In this document: positions 9,601 through 18,776 of the stretch, piece by piece
Position numbering within the stretch: the stretch's first letter is position 1
Layout of the letters: every line of letters begins with the position of its first letter
Assembly (NCBI GenBank): GCA_013377095.1
Contig: JACAAY010000029.1
Span: forward strand, 1-50,745
From: Desulfuromonadales bacterium
GTDB lineage: Bacteria > Desulfobacterota > Desulfuromonadia > Geobacterales > Pseudopelobacteraceae
Length of the DNA: 50,745 nt
Reading direction: 5' to 3'
Notes under the pieces: model-generated
What the model saw: the letters and a program-made list of their open reading frames with translations, nothing else
Told to the model about the DNA's origin: nothing
Databases searched by the model: none
Program-made: the position numbers and the translations under genes

Positions 9601-12600
9601 GACTGCAAAACAGACATTTATTGATACCACCACCTCCACCACCAGGACGCTCACCCAGGTTCTGGTTTCCGGTGGTGGGATTGGCAACACGCAGCAGATT
9701 CTTTCAGGAAGAAGGGCGCTTACGTCCTTCAATCTGAGCTCGCCCATGTCGGTAGAATGGCGCTATGACCAGACCAAGGCGTTTCCGGTGGGCATGCCGA
9801 TCGAAACTCCGGATGGACAGAATATTGATTTCAGCAAAAAACCGGAGATAACGATTCTTGCGCCCGCTTCGACGCTGGCGGGTGACACGCCTGAAAATGC
9901 CTTTGTCTGGGCCTGGGACAATTCCGATCCGGCGCACCAGAAAATGAAATACTTCCCCATCCATCCGGTCGACTCTTTCACGATTCACTGGCCGATTATC
10001 GGCTCGACAACACCTTATAATGAAACCGGCAGAACCATCTGGCCCCAGAAACAGAAACATATTGCTGAGGCTCCCGCCAATCTTCAGCCATCCGGCGTGG
10101 TGAACACGTTCAATTCCATCAGCTACACCACCAATGCCGCCGAGGCCAGCATGGCGGTTTTTACTGCCAAAACGGCAGGGACGAGCATTCTCCGCTTCAC
10201 CACCCCACCGATACTGCCCGACCTGAAACCGGGTAACGCCTTCATCGTGGTTGAAAGCGAAACGCTCAACCTGACGCAACTGGTGGAGACGCCCTGGGAG
10301 ATCGGCGCCAAGATCACCGATGTCAGCCACAGGGACCCGGAAAACGAAATTGTGCCTTCCAAGAATAAAACCGGGTACCTGTTTTACGAGGGGGGCGTAT
10401 ACGACGGAGCCGGGGCCGACAAGGCCTATGACCGCACCACCAGGAGCGGCGCCATTATTCCGGTTAATGAGAGTCTGCCCGGCGACGTAAAGCCGATTGT
10501 GGTGGTCTGGTACAGCAGGGGGCAGGGCGATATCGGCTGGCCGACAACGCCGATGCGCTATAAGGCCGTCTGGCCTGCGGTATCCAAAAAGATCACCATC
10601 GGTACCGGCGAAGCGGTATCCCCGACCGCCAAGCCCAGAGCCAAGGTCTATAATCAACCGGATAAAGCCCTGTCCGGATTCAATCCCAACGAGGAGCACG
10701 CGGTCATCACCGGTGATGCTCTCTATGCCTTGCGCGATGATCTCAATCCCATAAAGGATGAATCAAAGCCGTACGTGCTGCTCAAATACTACGACGGCAC
10801 TGCCCAGGAATGGAAAATGGACGTCTATAAGGTCGAGCGTCCTGCTTCATTCACCTTTACGGTCGAGGCCGGCTCCCCGATCGTGGCGCCACTGCCGGGG
10901 GCATTCCTGGTTCCTCCTGGAAGCGGCATCAAGCAGCAGTTCGTTGCGGGCGTTCAAAACGGCGTGGGCGCAGAGTGGCATCTGCGTGATCACAAGGGTG
11001 GGCATTGGGCAAAGGCCGCCAACTGGAAAGAGGGAGACGCCAAAACCGATTCGGAAAAATCCAGGGTGGTCATGCAGTGGTACTATTACATGCGCTCGGA
11101 CTTTTATTGGCCGTTTACCGGTTCCCTGGCGAAAATCGAAGGGGACAGGGTGCCGTTCCTGAACAATGGTGGCAGAGTTGGTAACTCCTATGCGGACGGC
11201 GACCTGCCGATCGATGTTGTCTATGTGACCAAATGGCCTGCCGATTCGCCGGTACTGCCGGTTGGTGATACGCTCACGACCGCCGGAAACGGATTGCCAG
11301 ATCTCTACAATTTCAAGAGCGCAGAAGTGGTATTCGACGAGAATGTGTACAAAGGATTGGGACCACTGGCAAAGCTGTATGCGCCGGAGCGCTATCTCTA
11401 TGTCACCCTCGCCGCCCTCCCGGCGGCTATCAAAACCGAAACCGGCCAGGGCGGTGTTCTGACCTTTCCCGAACTACCCTATGCCATACAGGCAAGGCTG
11501 TTTTACGACAAAGATACCAAGAGATTGGGCTTCAAGGGGACCTGGATATCGGCGGAGGGCGAGACCCCCTGGCTCCTGCCCAACCTGATGACCGCCGGAG
11601 AGAAAGCGACTCTCAAGGTTTTCAATGGAGACAGCAACTGGACAAAGGCAGTTGACGAACTCTACGCCTTAACCAGGAATCCGAACAAGGTTATGTATCT
11701 GGATGATCTGCTGGCAAATCCGTTTTTACTGATTCAGTATTTCAGTTCAACATGGTGGCAGACTCAGTGGGGGATCCCGCTCGGGTTGGAGTTGAGGAAT
11801 GGCAAGGTGGTTTCGGCACGCTCCGCGGTGGGGGAGAAAAATGCCCTCAGCGCCGGGATGGCCCAGGGTGATGGGTATGTGGTGATTGCCGAGAACAATG
11901 ATGCGGCCCTTTTGGATGCGCCGGTGCAACTGCATGTCATCAGGGTGTCCAAGGATCCGGTCTACCGGGGGGGCATCAAGGCGATAAAATCGAAAAACCT
12001 GTTCGATGAAAAGCTGACCCTGCATTACAGCGGTGATTTTGGCGGCGAGCCGGAGAAATTCAATTTCGAATGGTACTACCAACCGGTTTCCGGTTCCATG
12101 CCCAGCCTCCCCTTGCCGGGAGCCGCCGCCGACGCCTGGCAGAAGTTCATTGTCACCGGCAATAACGGCGACGGCATGTCGGATATTACCATTTCCGGAG
12201 CTTCTCCCCTGACCATGTCGGACAACTGGTTTTCCGCGCGCTATTACTACAAGAAAGCCTGGCCGGCGATTGCCGTACCTTCAAGTCCCGCAAACCCCGC
12301 CACTCCCCATGATGACCAGAATAACTGGAGTCTCTGGAGCGGAGCAAGCTTCTTTGAGCCGATGCTGGCTATGGGATGGATCAAACGGGTGGTGGATGGC
12401 CTGAACCCGCTTGAGGCCAGGGTTACGGATTTCCGCAATAGCGCCACCAACACCACGGTGAGCATGCTCTCCCAGTTCGGAAGCCGATATGATGGGGCTA
12501 TTGCGCTGAACAGCGACGCAGACAACCTGAATGCACTTGGTCTGATTTCGGCCTATGAGACCGTATTGAACCGCGGCAGGGAATTCAGCATCGATGCGGT

Positions 12601-15600
12601 CCCCCCCCAGAACTACGGACCCACCAACGATGCCCTGCTGAATATTTCCAGCCGTTTGGCCACCTTCTATCTGGCTCTGGGGAACGAGGCTTACGCCGAC
12701 GCCGTTGACCCGACCATCGGGTTCAGCACCAAGAGCGCCGAATACGGCAATATGGCGCCCTCGGTCTTTGCCTTCCAGAACCAGCTGGATTCCCTGCTGG
12801 ACGAGGAATTGGCGCTCATGCGCGGCCGGGACGACAGTTCCACCACCAGGAATGCACCCTACTATAACCGTCTGATCTGGAACTTTACCCAGGGGGAGGG
12901 GGAGGTGGCTTATGCCCAGAACTACAACATCACCGATCAGGACAAAAACGGAGTAATCAACGCGGCAGATGCCAAACTGATGTATCCCCAGGGGCATGGT
13001 GACGCCTGGGGTCATTATCTGCAGGCGATTTCCTATTATTACAAGCTGCTGGGCCACACCAGCTTCAGCTGGGAACCGAGGGTCGAGTTCGTGCTGGTGG
13101 CAGGCAATCCGATCATGGTGGATTACCTGGACGAGCGTAAATTTGCCTCCATTGCAGCTGCCCGGGCCAAGACCGGCGCCGAAATCCTTGACCTGACCTA
13201 CAAGAAATCCTACACCGACGATCCTGCCGGACAGTGGCAGGGATACAAGGATAGTTCCACCAGCCGCTCCTGGGGTGTGGACGAGTGGGCACGCAGGGCC
13301 GGACAGGGCGCTTTCTTCGACTGGGTCACGGCCAACGCGATCCTGCCGGCCAGCACTCCGGCCACCGCCCACGACCGGACAAAGTATGTACAGGGCGCCA
13401 ATGGGGCGCTGAAGGCCGAGATCATTCCCGGTGCGGAAATCCAGCAGATTGACAGGACCAAAGTGCCGGAACTGCTCTCCATTGCTTCCCAGTTCCACAA
13501 GATCCAGTCCAAGATGGGAGAAGTCGATAGCGGAGTCAATCCCCTCGGACTGGTCAAGGGGGTGGTGCCGTTTGATATCGATCCGGTCCAGGTCGATGCC
13601 GGCCAGACCCATTTCGAGCAGATTTACCAACGCGCCGAAAAAGCCCTGGAAAGCACTATCGTGGCCTACGACTATGCCAACGGCTATACCCAGAGGCTGC
13701 GCCAGAACCAGGACACTCTGGAGGATTTCAAGAGCAACCTGGATGATCAGGAACGGGATTACCGGAACCGGCTGATCGAGATCTTCGGTTATCCCTACGC
13801 CGACGATATCGGGGCGGGCAAGACCTACCCGGACGGATATGACGGACCGGACATCTTCCACTATAACTATGTGGATTTGACCGAGTTGACCGGAAAACCC
13901 ATACCAGGCTACAAGACCTACACAAGCAGTTACACCTTGCCGTCCACCTTCTGGAACATTGGCGGCCTCAACGGCCTGGGGCTCAGTGAAACAACCCATA
14001 CGGTAACCTATAACATTGACGGAGAGCATCACTGGCTGGTCAAGCCGGCGGCCTGGAGCCTGAAGAGAAGGGCGCCGGGGAGGATCCAGCAGACCCTGTC
14101 CGATCTGATCGTTGCAGAGGCCGCGTACAACAAGGCGGTGAAGGAGTATGACGATCTGCTGGGGGGGATTGACGACGCCAAAAAGAACCTGGAAGTTCGC
14201 TACGGGGTGCTGGCCGAACAGATCTCTCTCAGGGATACCAATGAAGTGATGCAGATCGGTTTGGATACGGCGATTGTCGCGCTCCATACGGCAAGCATCG
14301 GTTTTAAGAGGGCCAGCTCAATATATGCGGGTACTGCCGACGGAATTGTCGAGGCATTGCCCAAGGTTGTGGGTACTGCCTTCGACGCCGTTGCTCCGGC
14401 CCGCGGGACCATCAAGACGGTGAATTCCACCGTTGTTAACGTACTCGATATCATTGGAGATGTGGCGGATGGATTGGAGTTTGCCGCGACCACAACCAAG
14501 GATCGCCTGCAGGCAGGGATGGAGCTGAAACTTGCCAAGTCCGATGCCAGCTGGGAGGTGTACCAGATGGTTCAGGAGCTGCAGAATATGGTATCCGATA
14601 TCGATATGAAACTCTTGGAAACCTACTCTCTCAAGGAGACCCTGCAGCAGGCGTCCGGCAGCTATCTGGCCGCACTGGCCGAAGGGCTGCGCCTGTTTGA
14701 CGAGCGGGCGGAAAAACGCGCCCAATCGGCTGCCGAGGTGCAGGAGTACCGTTACCAGGATCTGGGTTTCCGGGTCTTCCGCAACGATGCCATCCAGAAA
14801 TACCGGGCGCAGTTCGACCTGGCGGCGAAATATGTCTACCTGGCAGCCACCGCCTACGACTATGAAACCAATCTGCTCGGCACCGCCTCCGGTTCCGGGA
14901 GGAAGTTCCTGAGCGAGATCGCCCGCCAGAGCTCCCTGGGTGTGGTCAGTAACGGTACGCCACTGGCAGGGTTTCCTGGCCTGGCGGATGTTATGGCTCG
15001 GCTGTCCCAGAATTTTAATGTGTACAAGACCCAGCTCGGGTTTAACAACCCGCAGACCGAGACGACCCCCTTCTCGTTGCGAAGCGAGCTGTTCAGGATC
15101 AAATCAGATACAACCTCCAATGACGACTGGAGGAATGTGCTCAAGGACCACAAGGTGGCTGACCTGTGGAAAATTCCGGAATTCAAGCGTTACTGCCGTC
15201 CCTTTGCACCGGAGAGCGCCGGAGCCCAGCCGGGCATCGTGATCAAGTTCCCGACCACCGTTACCTACGGCAAGAACTTCTTCGGCTGGCCCTTGAGCGG
15301 GGGGGACAGCGCCTACAGTACCAGCAACTTCTCCACCAGGGTCCGCTCCGTTGGGCTCTGGTTCCAGAATTACAATGGTGCGGGGCTCTCCAGTACCCCT
15401 CGCGTCTACCTGGTGCCTACCGGGGCGGACGTGCTCCGTTCTCCCACGGGAGACGGCTTTGCCACTCGCGAGTGGCAGGTTCAGGATCAGAAACTTCCGG
15501 TGCCGTTTCCCATCGGTGACAGTGACCTGAAAAACCCGTCGTTCATCCCGGTTAACGACTCGCTCAGTGATGAACTGTCCGCCATCAGGAAAGTATCAGA

Positions 15601-15814
15601 TTTCCGCGCCTATCCCTACAGCGGAGACTTCAACGCGAGTCAGACCACGTCAGACAGCCGGCTGATCGGCCGTTCGGTCTGGAACACCCAGTGGATGCTG
15701 ATCATCCCCGGCTCTACACTGCTGTTCAACAAAGACGTCGGTTTGAACACCTTTATCAACTCGGTGGATGATATCAAGGTGTTCTTCCAAACCTATGCCT
15801 ATTCGGGGAACTGA
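6629..15814 (+). CDS. Giant exported multidomain protein (about 3,061 aa) with Kelch repeats
   Basis: The start is set at ATG 6629: AGGAG lies 9 nt upstream and the signal peptide MNNIKNLLFIVIMVVCWSG with an AGA-Q cleavage site follows. Residues about 24-270 are beta-rich. About 272-545 hold at least five Kelch-type repeats (PNGKVLVAGG, AELYDPATNSWS, ALLYDPDTNIWT), predicting a beta-propeller. About 560-1,060 hold divergent modules with the GWTG...TIKW/TITW pattern, resembling bacterial InlB-B-type repeats. The middle part is unrecognised and rich in Trp/Tyr. A calcium-loop-like DQDKNGVINAADA begins near residue 2103. About 2,480-2,760 is strongly helical and coiled-coil-like, and the last 190 residues are beta-rich (VYLVPTGADV). 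No transmembrane anchor, LPXTG or autotransporter domain is visible. It is probably secreted or surface-bound; its function is unknown. Confidence 0.85.
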   Translation: MNNIKNLLFIVIMVVCWSGPAGAQFYVTNYDQSGNQLSGWDSYAKAQYGGNSCAVDFVWEVPGVNTYPQFQYWGSVPIWPQEGVAGCLNVRSSACNGRYTFDRITSGTWMFNAQYTNFMAKTFVPNSSSVGNPYLIGYSRACAPGVPIQGGESDVYGLYQRNARVQQNIYVDGALQSGLTSTTWYPVGSLKYYVPPNRDSSYQFVFNASHHDYSNSWSQSYAQIISNGGPYGNVREELNPTTTSPTSDDILDYHYTTGAKFTVSSNLPAPLALPSARHGHSMTLLPNGKVLVLGGGSVNNAVLDLSADVWSDVSKPADIIHHAATLLPNGNVLVTGGLKDTSTSLNAARVYDPIANAWSDLASMSVPRHMHTATLLPNGKVLVAGGYSNQNGGGQQSAELYDPATNSWSTAEDMPGIRYGAAAILLQNGKVLVAGGSDGSSDLKSALLYDPDTNIWTATADMSIARNAPAIAQTNDGIVWMIGGEGLASTERYNGAQWHTDGQDPMNTARRLASAITLPDGKVLVAGGSNGGALLDSIELFEVGNVFKNKTTQYNAQLVPTYSSSYPAPRTSIFFGSQYIPASQTALQVNSITALKETAQWIPLGWTGGSGRVAATGSSNFVNLGTNATSTIKWTFEKHFTTRVVADNADMPTVIKEQFEDQYDILGMGGSSIKTATTVTNPSRVTNTVYLTAATASTIVVPKTITRTYNNVVENWVLEIPSLPAWATLTYDSVNDQYRLVQNRQFLPWTYNFVYTKRLNVTVGLNGVDAVDKSLFSTLPGISPVPSLTSVTYRLNETPALSAPNIVYARDNSVRYILTGWTGTESIPSGNPAPGMTTTATPTVTNNSTITWNYKKQVRVKVTTTGEDTPLTVFDLQGDTGSGSVTVTHIATAGLSTGMSVKGYGIEDGTTVSSVNLANNTVTLSTAATQTYTGNAGQRLSFSGIPADASADPRECPSIDAATCAQNTAATKSGVNFYDAYTQTTASDITLTAKQTFIDTTTSTTRTLTQVLVSGGGIGNTQQILSGRRALTSFNLSSPMSVEWRYDQTKAFPVGMPIETPDGQNIDFSKKPEITILAPASTLAGDTPENAFVWAWDNSDPAHQKMKYFPIHPVDSFTIHWPIIGSTTPYNETGRTIWPQKQKHIAEAPANLQPSGVVNTFNSISYTTNAAEASMAVFTAKTAGTSILRFTTPPILPDLKPGNAFIVVESETLNLTQLVETPWEIGAKITDVSHRDPENEIVPSKNKTGYLFYEGGVYDGAGADKAYDRTTRSGAIIPVNESLPGDVKPIVVVWYSRGQGDIGWPTTPMRYKAVWPAVSKKITIGTGEAVSPTAKPRAKVYNQPDKALSGFNPNEEHAVITGDALYALRDDLNPIKDESKPYVLLKYYDGTAQEWKMDVYKVERPASFTFTVEAGSPIVAPLPGAFLVPPGSGIKQQFVAGVQNGVGAEWHLRDHKGGHWAKAANWKEGDAKTDSEKSRVVMQWYYYMRSDFYWPFTGSLAKIEGDRVPFLNNGGRVGNSYADGDLPIDVVYVTKWPADSPVLPVGDTLTTAGNGLPDLYNFKSAEVVFDENVYKGLGPLAKLYAPERYLYVTLAALPAAIKTETGQGGVLTFPELPYAIQARLFYDKDTKRLGFKGTWISAEGETPWLLPNLMTAGEKATLKVFNGDSNWTKAVDELYALTRNPNKVMYLDDLLANPFLLIQYFSSTWWQTQWGIPLGLELRNGKVVSARSAVGEKNALSAGMAQGDGYVVIAENNDAALLDAPVQLHVIRVSKDPVYRGGIKAIKSKNLFDEKLTLHYSGDFGGEPEKFNFEWYYQPVSGSMPSLPLPGAAADAWQKFIVTGNNGDGMSDITISGASPLTMSDNWFSARYYYKKAWPAIAVPSSPANPATPHDDQNNWSLWSGASFFEPMLAMGWIKRVVDGLNPLEARVTDFRNSATNTTVSMLSQFGSRYDGAIALNSDADNLNALGLISAYETVLNRGREFSIDAVPPQNYGPTNDALLNISSRLATFYLALGNEAYADAVDPTIGFSTKSAEYGNMAPSVFAFQNQLDSLLDEELALMRGRDDSSTTRNAPYYNRLIWNFTQGEGEVAYAQNYNITDQDKNGVINAADAKLMYPQGHGDAWGHYLQAISYYYKLLGHTSFSWEPRVEFVLVAGNPIMVDYLDERKFASIAAARAKTGAEILDLTYKKSYTDDPAGQWQGYKDSSTSRSWGVDEWARRAGQGAFFDWVTANAILPASTPATAHDRTKYVQGANGALKAEIIPGAEIQQIDRTKVPELLSIASQFHKIQSKMGEVDSGVNPLGLVKGVVPFDIDPVQVDAGQTHFEQIYQRAEKALESTIVAYDYANGYTQRLRQNQDTLEDFKSNLDDQERDYRNRLIEIFGYPYADDIGAGKTYPDGYDGPDIFHYNYVDLTELTGKPIPGYKTYTSSYTLPSTFWNIGGLNGLGLSETTHTVTYNIDGEHHWLVKPAAWSLKRRAPGRIQQTLSDLIVAEAAYNKAVKEYDDLLGGIDDAKKNLEVRYGVLAEQISLRDTNEVMQIGLDTAIVALHTASIGFKRASSIYAGTADGIVEALPKVVGTAFDAVAPARGTIKTVNSTVVNVLDIIGDVADGLEFAATTTKDRLQAGMELKLAKSDASWEVYQMVQELQNMVSDIDMKLLETYSLKETLQQASGSYLAALAEGLRLFDERAEKRAQSAAEVQEYRYQDLGFRVFRNDAIQKYRAQFDLAAKYVYLAATAYDYETNLLGTASGSGRKFLSEIARQSSLGVVSNGTPLAGFPGLADVMARLSQNFNVYKTQLGFNNPQTETTPFSLRSELFRIKSDTTSNDDWRNVLKDHKVADLWKIPEFKRYCRPFAPESAGAQPGIVIKFPTTVTYGKNFFGWPLSGGDSAYSTSNFSTRVRSVGLWFQNYNGAGLSSTPRVYLVPTGADVLRSPTGDGFATREWQVQDQKLPVPFPIGDSDLKNPSFIPVNDSLSDELSAIRKVSDFRAYPYSGDFNASQTTSDSRLIGRSVWNTQWMLIIPGSTLLFNKDVGLNTFINSVDDIKVFFQTYAYSGN

Positions 15815-15854
15815 GATGGTGGAGAATAATTGTGACCGGCAGGGGGATAAAACT

Positions 15855-17876
15855 ATGCTGAAACATATTCTGATAACGATAGTCATGGCAACTGCCATGC
15901 TCGCGGGAGCGATGGGTACTGCCCGGTCGAGCATCAGCCAGCCGGAGGTGGTGTACTCCGGAGCTGCGCTCAACGCTGTCGAAGGCAACTCCGTGACCAT
16001 AGCGCTGGTTGGTTCCAGCTCTCCCCTGGCCAGCAGCAAGGTGATATTGGTGAGGACCAAACGGAGGTATGTACTGCGGGTGCCGATGGATGATGTTGGC
16101 GTCCGTTTGGCGGGAGCCGCCCGTCAGGGCGACACTGCCGCCATCTTTATAAACGGCGTGCCGGTGGTTTCGGTGGTCATCCCCAAATTCGGAACACTTG
16201 TTTCGCTCGATCTTGGCACCAGGGATGCGGCCCAGTGGGCAAAGGACCACCCCGGCGATGACGGTTCCGGAGACATGAACAGGAACGGCATTACGGATTT
16301 GAATGAATACCTGAACGGCGGTGACCCGGCCAGCTGTGTCTGGAATCAGGTTGACGCCAGCCATGCGGAGACCACCGTCTATCATCAGCAGGTGCTTGGT
16401 AACTGCCTGGTGGACGCCGGAAGTGACGGGAAACACGACCTGATCCGGGTGGCCAGGGGAACCTATGCCGGGAACTTCACCTACAAGTCAGAGGGTATTG
16501 AGGCTGTGGCAGCCTATAATCTGACCCTGATTGGCGGTTACGACCCGGCAGGCGGCGTGGAACGATCAGCCGACCCTTCCCTGACGGTCTTGAGTGGCGA
16601 TACGGACAACGATGGAGTCGGTAACAGCAGCGTGCTTGTTGTCGATACCTCCACCAACATTTCCAGCGGCACGGTTCATGTGGAAAGCCTGACGTTCAAG
16701 AGTGGCAAGGCAGAGAAGGGTGGCGCTGTCCAGGCCCGTATCTATCAGGGGCAGCTGGAGCTGGTGGGGAACATCATCAGAGGTAACAGTGCCGACAGTG
16801 GCGGGGGGCTCTCCCTTGAAAGCAGTGACAGCGGATCGATTTTTCTGGCAAACAATATTGTATACGGCAACAGCGCGGCAAATGCAGCTGCAATACGGAT
16901 CGTCTCCTCGGCTGCCGGTCCGGTAACCCTTCTCAACAATACCATCGTCGAAAATACCGCCACTGCGGCCGGTGACGGGCGTTCGATCCTTGTCAAAAGC
17001 AGTGCCGCGTCAGTTGATCTGACCAACAACATCGTCTTCGGCACAGCAGACGTGGACGGGAAAGAGATCTACATCAACAGCTCCGGTGCCGTTATTCCGG
17101 TCACCATCACGCACAATGCTTTTGATGCCGTCAGTGGCCTGCTGGTCAACTCACCGGGTTTCGTCACGGATGCAAGCACAATCTATGGCGCTCAGGTTTT
17201 TGTGGCGCCGCTTACCAGCAATTTTCGCCTTGCACCCACTTCGTCCGGAATTGACAAGGGGAATTCGCACACGAAACTGCCTGCAACGGATGTCGTGGGA
17301 GCGGTTCGCGTTTCCGGAGCCAACGTGGATCTGGGCGCATATGAATACCATGGTTCCGTGACAAATCCGGTTGCGGTGACGCTTACCTTCAATGGGAACG
17401 GCTCAGGGTCTGTCATCAACACGTCGGCGTCGTTCAGCAGTAATATCGGCTGGTCCCTCCAGTTCCCCTATAACTCCCTGTTGGCATTGAGCGCAAATCC
17501 GGCGGAGAATTCCCGCTTTGGTGGATGGATTGGGTGTGACAGTGTGGCCGGGACCATTTGCAACCTGACCTTGAACAGTGATCGGAATGTTCAGGTTACC
17601 TTTACGAAGGATACGAGTTACACCGCGCGTGTTTTCGGAACGACGCCGACCTACTATCCGACCCTTCAAGGGGCATATGACAATCAGCAAACCGAAAAAG
17701 TGATCGAGGTCTGGGGGATTGACCTGAATGAAAGCCTGGTGTGCGGTGCAGATAATTCGGTAACCATTCGGGGCGGCTATGATCAGACCTACCTGACTCG
17801 CCCGGGAGTGACCACCCTGAAAGGCTTGATCATCGGCAGGGGAACGGTTGTACTGGACGGGATTGTGATCAGGTGA
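15855..17876 (+). CDS. Exported right-handed beta-helix protein with choice-of-anchor-Q-like and repeat domains (673 aa)
   Basis: The start is set at ATG 15855, after AGGGGG, giving signal peptide MLKHILITIVMATAMLAGAM. Near residue 141 is a calcium-binding type loop (DMNRNGITDLNEYL). Residues about 190-420 form parallel beta-helix rungs (IIRGNSADSGGGLSL, NNIVYGNSAANAAAI, LLNNTIVENTATA). About 450-497 match the choice-of-anchor Q type (GIDKGN, DLGAYEYHG). About 505-585 carry a bacterial repeat module (LTFNGNGSGSV, FGGWIGC, RNVQVTF). A second half-helix closes the protein (ADNSVTIRGGYDQTYLTRPG). It starts 40 nt after the giant gene and ends at a terminator, so it is the last gene of the set. 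Its role is unknown; beta-helices often bind polysaccharides or act as adhesins. Confidence 0.8.
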   Translation: MLKHILITIVMATAMLAGAMGTARSSISQPEVVYSGAALNAVEGNSVTIALVGSSSPLASSKVILVRTKRRYVLRVPMDDVGVRLAGAARQGDTAAIFINGVPVVSVVIPKFGTLVSLDLGTRDAAQWAKDHPGDDGSGDMNRNGITDLNEYLNGGDPASCVWNQVDASHAETTVYHQQVLGNCLVDAGSDGKHDLIRVARGTYAGNFTYKSEGIEAVAAYNLTLIGGYDPAGGVERSADPSLTVLSGDTDNDGVGNSSVLVVDTSTNISSGTVHVESLTFKSGKAEKGGAVQARIYQGQLELVGNIIRGNSADSGGGLSLESSDSGSIFLANNIVYGNSAANAAAIRIVSSAAGPVTLLNNTIVENTATAAGDGRSILVKSSAASVDLTNNIVFGTADVDGKEIYINSSGAVIPVTITHNAFDAVSGLLVNSPGFVTDASTIYGAQVFVAPLTSNFRLAPTSSGIDKGNSHTKLPATDVVGAVRVSGANVDLGAYEYHGSVTNPVAVTLTFNGNGSGSVINTSASFSSNIGWSLQFPYNSLLALSANPAENSRFGGWIGCDSVAGTICNLTLNSDRNVQVTFTKDTSYTARVFGTTPTYYPTLQGAYDNQQTEKVIEVWGIDLNESLVCGADNSVTIRGGYDQTYLTRPGVTTLKGLIIGRGTVVLDGIVIR

Positions 17877-17943
17877 GGGAGGATAGCTGAAGTAATGGCA
17901 CGTGAGGCGGTGCTACGGTAGATCCTCGTTGAAGTAAATAAAG

Positions 17944-17973
17944 CAGCCCCATCACTGAAAAGTGGTGGGGCTG
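17944..17973 (+). terminator. Hairpin ending the exported-protein cluster
   Basis: CAGCCCCATCACT (17944-17956) pairs with AGTGGTGGGGCTG (17961-17973), a 13-bp stem with a single G-T pair and a 4-nt loop. Only TTGTGTG follows, so the T-tract is weak. It lies between the end of the beta-helix gene and the convergent gene at 18000 and may serve both. Confidence 0.6.
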
Positions 17974-17999
17974 TTGTGTGAAGCCGGGGGGATCTGTCT

Positions 18000-18776
18000 C
18001 TATTTTCTGATGAGCACGTCCTCGATGATTACCGCATAAGTGTAACCGGCGCCAAAGTCGCGGTCTTTGGCAAGGGTGCCCGTAACGGTTACGATGTCAC
18101 CCGGTGCTGCCTTGTCCAAGGAGGTGCACACCAGATCATGGGTGGCTTTGGTCTCAGAGCCGCTTCCGTCCTGGATGTGGAACCAGTTTTTACCCATGAT
18201 GCCATTGGACACCTTGGTAACCTTGCCCCTGATGGTGATTTTTTTCTTATCCAGCAGGGCTTTTTTGGCAAAGGCTTCCTCAATCGTGTAGGCATTGGCT
18301 CCGGAAGCTTTTTTCACAGGGGTTGTTACCGTTTTATGCGCCAAAGCTCCCTTGCTTCCCGGTGACGAAGCTGCTGTCTTTGGTGTGGAAACCGGAGCAG
18401 GCGAAGCCGGATGAACAGCAATAACGCCACCGGAGAAAACGATTGAATCAAAGCTACGGTTCAGGCTTTTGCTCTTGAAATCGTTCATTACCACACCAGG
18501 CGAAAAACTCATCTGGCTTCCCACCTTTACCGGTGTTTCCGACGTGGCAAGCCACAGCGACGTACCATTTTTCTGCTTTAATTCCACATAGGTGTAACCA
18601 CCACTGTTCATGGTCTGCAATACCTTGCCGGTTAAGGGCTCACCCGAGTGGAGGGTTGGCGTTTCAGAAGCGGACGTCTGGGCAGGTTGGTTGGACATCC
18701 CGGGCATAGCCCAGGCGGTCGAGATACCGGTTAACAACAAGGCAATGGCAAGTGACAAACTGATCTGCTTTTTCAT
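18000..18776 (-). CDS. Exported OB-fold-like protein (NrfJ-like, 258 aa)
   Basis: The start is at 18776, where AAGGTGG stands directly upstream. Signal peptide: MKKQISLSLAIALLLTGIS, then TAWA. The first half (GKVLQTMNSGGYTYVELKQK, FDSIVFSGGVI) resembles the short NrfJ-type exported proteins found in Geobacter and relatives. An Ala/Pro/Ser-rich linker (about residues 120-160) leads to a second OB-fold-like part (TIRGKVTKVSNGIMGKNWFH, PGDIVTVTGTLAKDRDFGAG) related to nucleic-acid-binding OB domains of exported proteins. It is divergent from queC with a 91-bp gap that must hold both promoters. Its precise function is not known; the family name is from memory of sequence style. Confidence 0.7.
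   Translation of the reverse strand: MKKQISLSLAIALLLTGISTAWAMPGMSNQPAQTSASETPTLHSGEPLTGKVLQTMNSGGYTYVELKQKNGTSLWLATSETPVKVGSQMSFSPGVVMNDFKSKSLNRSFDSIVFSGGVIAVHPASPAPVSTPKTAASSPGSKGALAHKTVTTPVKKASGANAYTIEEAFAKKALLDKKKITIRGKVTKVSNGIMGKNWFHIQDGSGSETKATHDLVCTSLDKAAPGDIVTVTGTLAKDRDFGAGYTYAVIIEDVLIRK

Noticed and set aside
12281..14287. A 668-codon open frame on the minus strand inside the giant gene
   Set aside because: It lies wholly opposite the giant gene, has no ribosome site or family signs, and long antisense frames are common in GC-rich coding DNA.
12900..15814. Assigning the giant protein as a Tc-toxin A subunit
   Set aside because: The architecture is only loosely similar, and no Tc B/C-type (Rhs) partner gene is in the window.
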